This document shows, in pieces, positions 17,792 through 25,476 of a stretch of DNA of 64,000 bases; position 1 is the first letter of the stretch; every line of letters begins with the position of its first letter. The translations under genes were made by a program, and so were the position numbers. The stretch lies in assembly GCA_020621405.1 (NCBI GenBank), contig JAHRYN010000009.1:1-64000 (forward strand), read 5' to 3'. The notes beneath the pieces were generated by a model. That model saw nothing but the letters and a program-made list of their open reading frames with translations. It was not told the DNA's origin and made no database searches. The DNA is from Betaproteobacteria bacterium (GTDB lineage: Bacteria; Pseudomonadota; Gammaproteobacteria; Burkholderiales; Rhodocyclaceae).

Positions 17792-18916
17792 ATGAACGAC
17801 GCATTCCGGAATCTGATGCGCGAAGCCACGCGGCTCACGCAGGAGGGCCGTTTGCATGAGGCCAGCGAAACAATGCAGAAGGTGCTGGGCGACGCCACGG
17901 CGGCAGCCACCGGCATCGCCGACGCTGCCCTGTCGCGGATGTTCGACGGCCGGACGCCGTGGGCGGCCGGGGCCGCTGCGGACGCTGGCGTCGCGCCAGG
18001 CGGTCAGGGCCGCTTCATCGACGGCGTGTGCACGCTTGACGGACACACGCGCCACTACAAACTTTACGAACCGGTGGCATGCGCGGGACGGGCGCTGCCA
18101 CTGGTGGTGATGCTGCACGGTTGCACGCAGAATCCGGACGACTTCGCGGCCGGTACCGGCATGAACGCGCTGGCCGACGAGCTGGGTTTTTTCGTGCTCT
18201 ACCCGGCGCAGTCGGCCGAGGCGAATGCCCATGGCTGCTGGAACTGGTTCGAGCAGACGCACCAGCAGCGCGGTGCAGGTGAGCCGGCGGTGCTGGTCGC
18301 GATGACGCAGGCGGTGATCGCGGAATACGGCATCGACGCCGATCGCGTCTATATCGCCGGCATGTCGGCTGGCGGCGCGATGGCAGACATCATTGCCGCC
18401 GCTTATCCCGATGTTTTTGCCGCGGTCGGCGTGCATTCCGGAGTGCCATGCGGATCGGCCAGCAACACCGCCGAAGCGTTCGCGGTGATGGGCAGCGGCC
18501 GCGTCGAAGCCGCCACGGCGGAGGCTGCCACCGCCGGTCACGCGGTGGCAGCGGCACACAAGCCGGTGCCCATCATCGTGTTCCACGGCGACAACGACCG
18601 CACGGTGCATCCGCGCAACGGCGAGCAGGTGATCGCCGCCACGCTCGAACGGGCATCGGCGACCCCGGGCGGACACCGTGCAGCCGCGCGCAGCTACGTC
18701 GAGCGCGGCGCGTCGGCGCAGGGACGCGAATACACGCGGACCGTGCACGAGGACAACGACGGCAGCCCGCTGGCCGAGCACTGGCTGGTGCACGGCTCCG
18801 GTCATGCCTGGTCGGGCGGGCGGCCCGAAGGGTCCTACACCGACGTGCAGGGCCCTGACGCCACCCGCGAAATGCTGCGCTTCTTCTTCGCGCAGTCGCG
18901 CGACTCGGCTGCCTGA
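17792..18916 (+). CDS. PHB-depolymerase family esterase
   Basis: 374 residues of the alpha/beta-hydrolase fold, PHB depolymerase (TIGR01840-like) group. Visible are the oxyanion HG in VVMLHGCTQNPDDFA (about 105-119), the lipase box GMSAGGAM with nucleophile Ser192, and a C-terminal HGSGHAWSGG that supplies the likely His. There is no clear signal peptide; the first 70 residues form a helical lead-in, so the enzyme may be cytoplasmic or exported by another route. GGAGGT fixes the ATG at 17792. The substrate is probably a polyester or aryl ester but is unproven. Confidence 0.82.
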   Translation: MNDAFRNLMREATRLTQEGRLHEASETMQKVLGDATAAATGIADAALSRMFDGRTPWAAGAAADAGVAPGGQGRFIDGVCTLDGHTRHYKLYEPVACAGRALPLVVMLHGCTQNPDDFAAGTGMNALADELGFFVLYPAQSAEANAHGCWNWFEQTHQQRGAGEPAVLVAMTQAVIAEYGIDADRVYIAGMSAGGAMADIIAAAYPDVFAAVGVHSGVPCGSASNTAEAFAVMGSGRVEAATAEAATAGHAVAAAHKPVPIIVFHGDNDRTVHPRNGEQVIAATLERASATPGGHRAAARSYVERGASAQGREYTRTVHEDNDGSPLAEHWLVHGSGHAWSGGRPEGSYTDVQGPDATREMLRFFFAQSRDSAA

Positions 18917-18937
18917 CCGGCGCTGCCGCTCAGGCAG
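18909..18937. terminator. Convergent hairpin spanning two stop codons
   Basis: CTGCCTGA (18909-18916) and TCAGGCAG (18930-18937) are perfect inverted repeats with a 13-nt loop. Each arm contains the stop codon of one of the two converging genes. No T-runs are present, so any terminator would be of the bidirectional, weak kind. Confidence 0.45.
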
Positions 18938-20219
18938 TCTGCCGGCGTGCGCGGGCGGCGCAGCCCAGCACCGCCAGACCGCCCAGCATCATGGCCCAGG
19001 TACCGGGTTCGGGAATCGGCGCCGCCGGCAGCGGCGCTTCGACCGAAGCCGCCGCAACGGCACTGCCCAGAGCGCCGCGGCCGAAGCCCGTCACGGACGG
19101 TGAGGCCAGTCCTTCGGACTGGCCGCTGGGGAAATCCAGGGCATAAGACAAGGGTGCCGTTGCCAGCCCGTCTTCGTCGAGCGACCACAGGGTCTGCTTG
19201 ATCGACTTGAACACCATCGATTCGCGCACCGTGCCGTCCGCCAGTTCCAGGGACGTCAGATAGGGCCTTTCCATGACCATCTGCATCAACGTCACCGGAC
19301 CGGAGCGGCCATTGACGACGTATTCGAAGGTTGCTGTCGGCAATGCCTTCCCGCCTGCGATTGCGGCCAGCGTGGAGAGGACGCTGCGGTCCATCGACTG
19401 CGTCCACGAGAACGCGTCCGGCAGCGGCTTGCCGACGCTCGCGCCGCCGCTCTTGGACCACGACGATTCGGCGCTCAGGCCCCACGTGGCATCGCTGATC
19501 TGGATCCAGTTCTCGTAGCCGCGAACCGTACTTTCGCCGGCGATGGCCTCGGTCTCCGATGCGAAGCGGAGGAAGAGGGCCGAGTCCGAGATCCTCGAGT
19601 TCGTTCCCGGCATTTTGGGGGCCGTATAGACGGGTGCGGTCACTTTGCCTGTCTGGATATCCCAGCTCGTCGTGAGTGTGCTGTCCGGCTTGCCGTCCGA
19701 GCTGCCAACCTGGTAGGCGAATTCGATGGACTTGTAGACGATCGACGCATCGACCTGCGGTGCTTCGCCCGCAGTGAAGGCGTACGAAAGATCCGTCAGA
19801 TAGGCGCCTTTCGTCGTGATCTTCATGAAGGAAGTGGGGGCCGCGCCGATCGCGGACGAGGTCTGCTTCGTGAAGTCGAACTTCGCTGTTTCCACCGCCT
19901 TGCCCGTGCTTATCTGGGTCGCCAGCGAGGGAACGCTGCGATCCAGCGATTGCGTCCATGAGAAAACGCCGGCCACCGGCTTGCCAATGGAGGCCTGGCT
20001 ACCCTTCAGCCAGGACGTCGCGGCAGTCACGGTGTAATGAGTGGAGCTCACGTCAATCCAGTCCTTGTGACCCGCATCGGTACTCGAGCCCTTGATTTCC
20101 GGGTTCGTCAGTTCCAGAAAGACGTCGCTGGCGGCAATCGCCGGGGTGACCACGGCGCAACTCATGAGGGCCGCGACCAGCGCGACCGGTTTCATCGATC
20201 TTCTGTGCAGGGTTTTCAT
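18930..20219 (-). CDS. Exported protein with two Hcp-like domains and PEP-CTERM tail
   Basis: 429 residues. A signal peptide (1-30, ending TPAIAA) precedes two related domains at about 31-190 and 211-363. Each carries features of the Hcp (type VI secretion tube) family: GSSTDAGHKDWIDVSSTHY and GESTVRGYENWIQISDATW, then FSWTQSLDRSVPSL and FSWTQSMDRSVLST, and FMKITTKGAYLTDL and LMQMVMERPYLTSL. The tail has PEPGTWAMMLGGLAVLG followed by basic residues (403-429), a PEP-CTERM exosortase signal. Bona fide Hcp lacks a signal peptide, so this is likely a surface protein using the same barrel. No type VI genes are nearby. Confidence 0.75.
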   Translation of the reverse strand: MKTLHRRSMKPVALVAALMSCAVVTPAIAASDVFLELTNPEIKGSSTDAGHKDWIDVSSTHYTVTAATSWLKGSQASIGKPVAGVFSWTQSLDRSVPSLATQISTGKAVETAKFDFTKQTSSAIGAAPTSFMKITTKGAYLTDLSYAFTAGEAPQVDASIVYKSIEFAYQVGSSDGKPDSTLTTSWDIQTGKVTAPVYTAPKMPGTNSRISDSALFLRFASETEAIAGESTVRGYENWIQISDATWGLSAESSWSKSGGASVGKPLPDAFSWTQSMDRSVLSTLAAIAGGKALPTATFEYVVNGRSGPVTLMQMVMERPYLTSLELADGTVRESMVFKSIKQTLWSLDEDGLATAPLSYALDFPSGQSEGLASPSVTGFGRGALGSAVAAASVEAPLPAAPIPEPGTWAMMLGGLAVLGCAARARRQTA

Positions 20220-20389
20220 CACTGTATTGACCTCGGTTTGTTTGTTGTATGGGACTCTTTTCGGGCGGCGACCTTGTTCCGGCACCTGCTCACGAAGCCG
20301 GATAAAAGACCTGTCCGGCGGAGAATCGAGTATCCGCACCCTGGTGCGAGGCGTCAATCGTGATGCTGCGCGGCGACTGCAGCCGCCAT

Positions 20390-21019
20390 TCAGCCCTTGT
20401 CGGCGGATACGGCCTTGCGCTTTTTCGGGGCGGGTTTGGCCCGCTGCAGCCGGGTCAGACGGCGGCGGATCTCGTCGGAGTCCATCCAGATGTCGCTGCC
20501 CTTGAGGATGCGGCCGACTTCTGCTTCCGACAGGAAGGGCGTGCAGATGCGCGTCATCACCTTGTCGAACCAGTTGCCGACGGCGATCACCTCGGCCTGC
20601 TGTTCATTGCCGCGGCCGGCGAAGCTGCCCGAATAGATGTGGAACATCAGCTGGCAGTTGTCGTGGATCACCAGTTCGTCGCCGCTGAGGAAGATCAGCG
20701 CCGCCATCGAGTAGGCGCGCGCTTCGAGCACGGTCACGACATGCGCGTCCGACGCCAGCACGTTGTTGATGATCTGCAGCCCGGTGTCGAATTCGCCGCC
20801 CGGCGAATTCAGGTGCAGGTAGATCAGGTCGGTTTCGCTGGCAGTGCGCAGCGTGTAGAACAGCTCGGTGTAGTACTGCGGCTCCTGGATGTCGCCGCAC
20901 AGATAGTAGGAAATCTGGTGGATCGGCAGCTGCCGTTCGTAGCGGATCAGTCCGCGGAACGGCACCGGCTGCGTGTTCTCGTCGTCGTCGGCATCCTGCC
21001 CCATCGCTCTGCGCTGCAT
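20390..21019 (-). CDS. ClpP-like serine protease subunit
   Basis: 209 residues. The core matches the ClpP fold: LNSPGGEFDTG (oxyanion region, 71-80), nucleophile Ser104 in ARAYSMAALIFLSG and His127 in LMFHIYSG. It differs from housekeeping ClpP in its acidic N-terminus (DADDDENT) and lysine-rich tail (KPAPKKRKAV). No Clp ATPase gene is near. GGAGGA fixes the start. It may be a dedicated peptidase for a local substrate or a ClpP-family paralogue of unknown partner. Confidence 0.78.
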   Translation of the reverse strand: MQRRAMGQDADDDENTQPVPFRGLIRYERQLPIHQISYYLCGDIQEPQYYTELFYTLRTASETDLIYLHLNSPGGEFDTGLQIINNVLASDAHVVTVLEARAYSMAALIFLSGDELVIHDNCQLMFHIYSGSFAGRGNEQQAEVIAVGNWFDKVMTRICTPFLSEAEVGRILKGSDIWMDSDEIRRRLTRLQRAKPAPKKRKAVSADKG

Positions 21020-21087
21020 GACGTCCTCCTCGCTGTTCTGGCGGGATTATGTGTCATCCGGCGCCGGCTGGCGTTGCGGCGCGGTTG

Positions 21088-22095
21088 TCAGGGCGGATAG
21101 TAGGCGCCGGCGCGGAAGAACTCCTGGATCAGGAAGTTCTCGAGCTGGTCGTTGTTTTCGGGTGCGGCCGACAGCACCAGCGTGTGGCCGAGGCGGCGCG
21201 AGTCCCAGTTGAAGTTGCCGGTGTAGTAGCGGCGGATCAGTTCGATCATGCGGCGCACCACGGCACGCTCGATGTCGCCGTTCACACCGGCATCCACCTC
21301 GATGTATTCGCGCTTGGCGTTGGCGGCGTCGGTGGTCCAGCCGCGGAAGGCAAAGGCGGCGGTACGCACGCCCTTGCGGGTGATCTGGAACACGCCGTTG
21401 GTGCCCGGCGTCTCCAGATTGCGCTTGATGTTGGCGTTGGCCACCTGTTCGGCCGATGGGCCGCGCTCGCGCGCCGATGCTTCGGCGTTCTCGCGGGTGG
21501 CGGCGTCTTCGGCGGCCTGCCGGCGTTCGCGCTGCGCGTTGACGAAGGCCATCATGTCGATCGGCGCGTCGGCGGCCGGTTTCGGTGGCCGCTGGTAGGG
21601 CGCCGGTTTCGGGTCGGGCGCGCGCACCACCGGCGGCGCGGTGATCACCTGGGTGCGCGGCGCGTTGCGGCGCGCCTTGTCCTGCTTCTTCGCACTCGGT
21701 TTCGGCGGCGTCGGGGCGGGTTCGGCCTGCGGCGGTTTCGGCTCGGCACGCGGACGCGGCGGCTCGGGCGAGATCAGCCGCCCGCTGATCTGTCCGTTGG
21801 CACCCAGCGGCTGTTCGGGCTCCGGCTTGTGCCGGGTGACCAGATAGAGCGCCACGATGTGCAGCAGCACGGCCAGCAGCAGCGCCGCCACTGCGCTCGG
21901 GCGTACATGGAAGTGCAGGCTGGTGTCGCCCAGCGGGCTTCGTTCGATCGAAATCTCGATCGGACGGAAACCGCCGGGTCGGCGTCTGCGGCTCAGGTAT
22001 TCGTACATCGGCTGCTCAGGGCGTGGCGGACGGGTCGGTGGTTCGGGCGCGGGTGCCGCCTGGTGGCGCGGTGCCCGGCGCTGTGTGTCCATCAT
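21088..22095 (-). CDS. TonB-like proline-rich membrane protein
   Basis: 335 residues. A cytoplasmic N-terminus of about 65 residues leads to one membrane helix (about 66-87, AVAALLLAVLLHIVALYLV). A Pro/Lys/Glu-rich stretch follows (about 90-180), then a charged helix (QRERRQAAEDAATRENAE) and a C-terminal domain with YYTGNFNWDSRRLGHTL. The layout resembles TonB or energy-coupling proteins but lacks a clear TonB motif. Another start at 22008 (MYEYLS) is possible, as neither start has a strong ribosome site. It lies 68 bp before the ClpP-like gene. Confidence 0.6.
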   Translation of the reverse strand: MMDTQRRAPRHQAAPAPEPPTRPPRPEQPMYEYLSRRRRPGGFRPIEISIERSPLGDTSLHFHVRPSAVAALLLAVLLHIVALYLVTRHKPEPEQPLGANGQISGRLISPEPPRPRAEPKPPQAEPAPTPPKPSAKKQDKARRNAPRTQVITAPPVVRAPDPKPAPYQRPPKPAADAPIDMMAFVNAQRERRQAAEDAATRENAEASARERGPSAEQVANANIKRNLETPGTNGVFQITRKGVRTAAFAFRGWTTDAANAKREYIEVDAGVNGDIERAVVRRMIELIRRYYTGNFNWDSRRLGHTLVLSAAPENNDQLENFLIQEFFRAGAYYPP

Positions 22096-22125
22096 TCCTG
22101 GTCAGCGTGCAACGTCGAAATTGTT

Positions 22126-22656
22126 TCAGCGTGCTGTCGGTTTGATCTTGCCGCAGTCGGCAGCGACCCAGCGGGCGTCGGTGTCGACCTTCATCGCCCC
22201 TTCGGCCGACTTCATGTTCACCTTCGACGTGAAGTGGGTCGGGCCGTCGATCTGCGCCTCGAAGTCGCCGGTCGCCTTCGGTTTCGTGCAGTTGATGGTG
22301 CCCCTGACCTGGGTCGCCGTCGTGCTCGTGTTGGTGTAGCTGCAGTCGCCCTGGCTCTTGCCGGCCCAGACGTTGCCGCTGCGCGCACTGTCCGGCGTGA
22401 TGCACACCTGCACCGCGCCGTCGTTGCCCATGGCGACGCCGTGCCCGGCCATCTGCTGTTCCATCATCCTGCGCGCCTCGGGCGGCATGTTCTTCATCTG
22501 CTCCTGCATCTGCGCCATCTGTGCGGACATGTCGGGCATGCCCGGCATGTCCGCCTTCGACTTGAATTCCCAGAGGCCGGGTTTGAGGTCGGCGGCTAGA
22601 ACCGCGCCGGACGCACACAGTGCGAGGGCGAGCGGGGCAAGCATTCGTGCGTTCAA
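22126..22656 (-). CDS. DUF3617 exported protein
   Basis: 176 residues if a TTG at 22656 is used, or 172 from the ATG at 22644. A signal peptide (ending SGAVLA) is followed by DLKPGLWEFKSK and a Met/Gln-rich helix (MPDMSAQMAQMQEQMKNM), the DUF3617 pattern, and paired cysteines (VCITPD, DCSYTN, NCTKP, ADCGK). TTG is supported by AGGAGC 7 nt upstream and by a TTGA overlap with the DUF2339 stop, whereas the ATG is about 19 nt from that site. The function of the family is unknown. Confidence 0.78.
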   Translation of the reverse strand: MNARMLAPLALALCASGAVLAADLKPGLWEFKSKADMPGMPDMSAQMAQMQEQMKNMPPEARRMMEQQMAGHGVAMGNDGAVQVCITPDSARSGNVWAGKSQGDCSYTNTSTTATQVRGTINCTKPKATGDFEAQIDGPTHFTSKVNMKSAEGAMKVDTDARWVAADCGKIKPTAR

Positions 22657-25427
22657 GTCGGTGCTCCTGTCGTGTCGGTGGTGGAGGGCGGAACCGGTGC
22701 GGCGTAGCTGGCGATCAGGATCAGCGCGCCGATGCCCAGCAGCGATGCGGTCCATTCGACCGTGCCGGCGCCGGCCAGATCGATCATCAGCAGTTTGGCG
22801 CCGACCGCTGCCAGCAGTGCGAACCCGGCAAACCACAGCGCACGCGCGCCGCGCCGGGTGGCGTGGATCATCAGTGCGAGAGCGGCCAGCGTCCAGGTCA
22901 GCGACAGCGCGGCCTGCAGAAGTGTGGATTGGAACATGGCGGACGCCGACCACGCCACCCCGGCGAGGTGATGCACGCCGCGCGCGGCCAGCGCCGACAC
23001 CCACAGCAGGCCGGCAGCGCCGACGGCCGGTGCCGGCAGCAGGCGGGTTCGCGCCAGCCAGAGCAGCGCGGCCACGCTGGCGATATCGAGTGCCGACGCC
23101 AGCGGCAGGTAGCGGATGGCCGATCCGCCGTCGTGCTCCAGTTGCAGCGCGCACACCCACAGCAGCAGCAGTACCGCGACCGGCTGCTGCACGAACCGCA
23201 GATAGCTGTCACGGTGCTGCGCCCACGGCCAGTCGTCGGAGTGCGGTGCGCTCTCGTCGTTCGTGGCCAGATGCGGCCGCAGCCAGCGGCCGGTCAGCAG
23301 CAGCAGCGCGATCCAGGTCAGCCAGGGCCACAGCGTCTGGCCGGGCAGCCACTGCGCGAGCCAGCCATTGGCTTCGACCGCGACCGACAGCAGCAGCAGC
23401 CAGACCGACGCGATGTGGCGCAGGCCGTTCGCCAGCGGCACGGCGTCCTCGTCCTGGCGCATCAGGATCCACCAGTGAGTGGTCCAGGCCATCGGCAGCG
23501 CCAGCGCCATCGCGCCGGACAGCAGGTGCTGCTGCATGTCCCAGGCCATCAGGCTGCCGGCGCCGAGTGCCGGCAGCGACAGTACGGCCAGCGCGCGTGC
23601 GGTGACGAAATCGCGCGCGCGGCCGAGGTGCTCGGCGAAACCGGCGCTGGCCAGCGCGAACAGCAGCGCCAGTGCCGGCTGCAGGGGCTGTGGCGCGAAG
23701 TCGTCGATGTCGGCCAGACCGCCGAACAGCCACCAGCCGGCCAGCCACAGCGTGAATGCCTGCGGCAGCCAGGGCGCGCCGGCTTCGTCGCCGGCACCGG
23801 TGTCGCGCAGCACGCGCACGCTGGACAGCGCGGCACCGGCGATCAGCAGGCAGCCCAGCGCGCGGCCATTGACCAGCGGCCAGCCGGCGGCCAGGCCCGG
23901 CAGTGCGTCGATCAGCCACAGGCCGGCAGCCGCCTGCAGCACGGCACCGGACCACAGCGTGAGCTTCGAGCCGCGGACACAGCCGTACCACAGCGCGGCC
24001 GCGCCTTCGACCGCGTAGATCGCGGCGGTGAGCTGCAGGTCGAAAGCCAGCGGTACCGCCAGCGTCAGCAGCGCGGCGCCGATGCCGGCGTGTGCCCGGA
24101 ACGCCAGCACCGCATCGGGCGCTCGCCTGCGCAGCACGCCGGCGAGCGCGAGGTAGTACACACCGGCGCAGGCCGAACTGATGGCCGCGCCGCATTCGAA
24201 GGGCTGCACCAGCGCGGCCTGCAGCACGCCGGCCGCCAGCGGCGGGCCGAACAGCAGGCTGCCCGACTCCCAGCCGGCCGCACCCGGCGCCCGCGCTGCG
24301 GTCAGCGCGACATAGGTGGCGCTGTACAGCACGAAGAAGGCGATCAGGAAGCACTGCACGCCCAGGTAGTCGTCCGGCGTGTAGCTGCGCAGGCCCCACC
24401 CGGTACCGACTGCGAAGGTGAACACGAAGCCGGCGAAGATCAGCGCGCGCCATGCCTGGCGCCAGGACAGCGCAATGATGAACAGGTCGAGCAGCAGGTA
24501 GTAGGAGAACAGCACCAGGTGGTTGCCCTGGCCGGTCGAGGCCAGCATCGGCGCGACGAAAGCGCCGGACAGCCCGAGCAGTGCCAGGCTCTGCGCCGAC
24601 TGGCGCGTCGCCAGCAGCGCGCACGCGACGCCGAGCGCCGCGAACAGGCCGAAGGCCGGGCCGGCACCGATGAAGCCGTAGCGTGCCAGCGCGAAGTAGG
24701 TGGCGAGGTAGAGCAGCGCGAAGCCGCCGCCCTGCAGTGCCAGCGCCAGCATGCGGCGCTGTCCGTCGCCGGGCAGGCGCAGGCCGCCGGCCAGCAGCGC
24801 CAGTCCGGCGGCGACGGTGCCGGCCAGCCGCAGTCCCGGCGGCAGCAGGCCCGACTGCGCGGCCAGCCGCAGCGCCGACGCGACGCCGAAGAACAGCACG
24901 ATGACGCCGATGCGTGCCAGCGGGTTGCCACCCATCAGGCGCGCCCACAGTGCCTGCCCGGCGGACGGCTCCGCGTCGTCCGGACCGGTGTCCGGCGTCG
25001 CCGTGGCGGGCCTTGCCGCGTGCACCCGCACGCCCGGTGCATGCAGCACGTCGAGCGGCGCGGCCTGCGGACTGACCGCGGCAGCGGGCAGCGGACGGCT
25101 TTCGTCATTCTGCGTGGCGGGCGTCGGTGGGGGCGGTGCGACGGCCTCGGCCGGCGTGATCGCCGGTGCGGCGTCCGCAGGCGCGTCGGCGACCGGTGCC
25201 GCTGCATCGCCCTGCGCCTTCTGCAAGGTAGTCAGGTGCTCGTACAGCCAGCGCGATTTGTCGTCGAGCGCCTGCAGGCGTTCCTGCAGCGTTCGCTCGC
25301 GCGCGGCCTCGCGGGCGGCGAGCCACAGACCGGCGGCCAGGCCGGCGGCGGCGCCGACGAAGGCCTCGACCGCGCCGTGCGCGGCGCCGGCGATCAGGCC
25401 GAGCAGGCACAGGATGAAGGTCAGCAT
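22653..25427 (-). CDS. DUF2339 polytopic membrane protein
   Basis: 924 residues with more than 20 hydrophobic segments. The N-terminus (LTFILCLLGLIAGAAHG, then a coiled segment and a Pro/Ala-rich linker to about residue 155) precedes GNPLARIGVIVLFFGVASAL, the start of the DUF2339 repeated membrane region. DUF2339 proteins are large inner-membrane proteins of unknown function. GAGGAG about 9 nt upstream fixes the ATG at 25427. Its end overlaps the DUF3617 start. It lies 49 bp past the LplT-PlsC gene on the same strand. Confidence 0.83.
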   Translation of the reverse strand: MLTFILCLLGLIAGAAHGAVEAFVGAAAGLAAGLWLAAREAARERTLQERLQALDDKSRWLYEHLTTLQKAQGDAAAPVADAPADAAPAITPAEAVAPPPPTPATQNDESRPLPAAAVSPQAAPLDVLHAPGVRVHAARPATATPDTGPDDAEPSAGQALWARLMGGNPLARIGVIVLFFGVASALRLAAQSGLLPPGLRLAGTVAAGLALLAGGLRLPGDGQRRMLALALQGGGFALLYLATYFALARYGFIGAGPAFGLFAALGVACALLATRQSAQSLALLGLSGAFVAPMLASTGQGNHLVLFSYYLLLDLFIIALSWRQAWRALIFAGFVFTFAVGTGWGLRSYTPDDYLGVQCFLIAFFVLYSATYVALTAARAPGAAGWESGSLLFGPPLAAGVLQAALVQPFECGAAISSACAGVYYLALAGVLRRRAPDAVLAFRAHAGIGAALLTLAVPLAFDLQLTAAIYAVEGAAALWYGCVRGSKLTLWSGAVLQAAAGLWLIDALPGLAAGWPLVNGRALGCLLIAGAALSSVRVLRDTGAGDEAGAPWLPQAFTLWLAGWWLFGGLADIDDFAPQPLQPALALLFALASAGFAEHLGRARDFVTARALAVLSLPALGAGSLMAWDMQQHLLSGAMALALPMAWTTHWWILMRQDEDAVPLANGLRHIASVWLLLLSVAVEANGWLAQWLPGQTLWPWLTWIALLLLTGRWLRPHLATNDESAPHSDDWPWAQHRDSYLRFVQQPVAVLLLLWVCALQLEHDGGSAIRYLPLASALDIASVAALLWLARTRLLPAPAVGAAGLLWVSALAARGVHHLAGVAWSASAMFQSTLLQAALSLTWTLAALALMIHATRRGARALWFAGFALLAAVGAKLLMIDLAGAGTVEWTASLLGIGALILIASYAAPVPPSTTDTTGAPT

Positions 25428-25476
25428 GCGGTGTTCTCCTCGACCGGCGTCGTCGGGTGGCAGATCGGGCGGCACA

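Noticed and set aside
18930-20219. Type VI secretion tube protein
   Set aside because: Signal peptide and PEP-CTERM tail are incompatible with a normal Hcp, and no type VI genes are in the window.
20220-20389. tRNA-like fragment and upstream extension of the PEP-CTERM gene
   Set aside because: Minor hairpins (GCGGA/TCCGC, CGCACC/GGTGCG) do not form a cloverleaf, and the in-frame extension before 20219 lacks a signal peptide and a ribosome site. The start at 20219 was kept.
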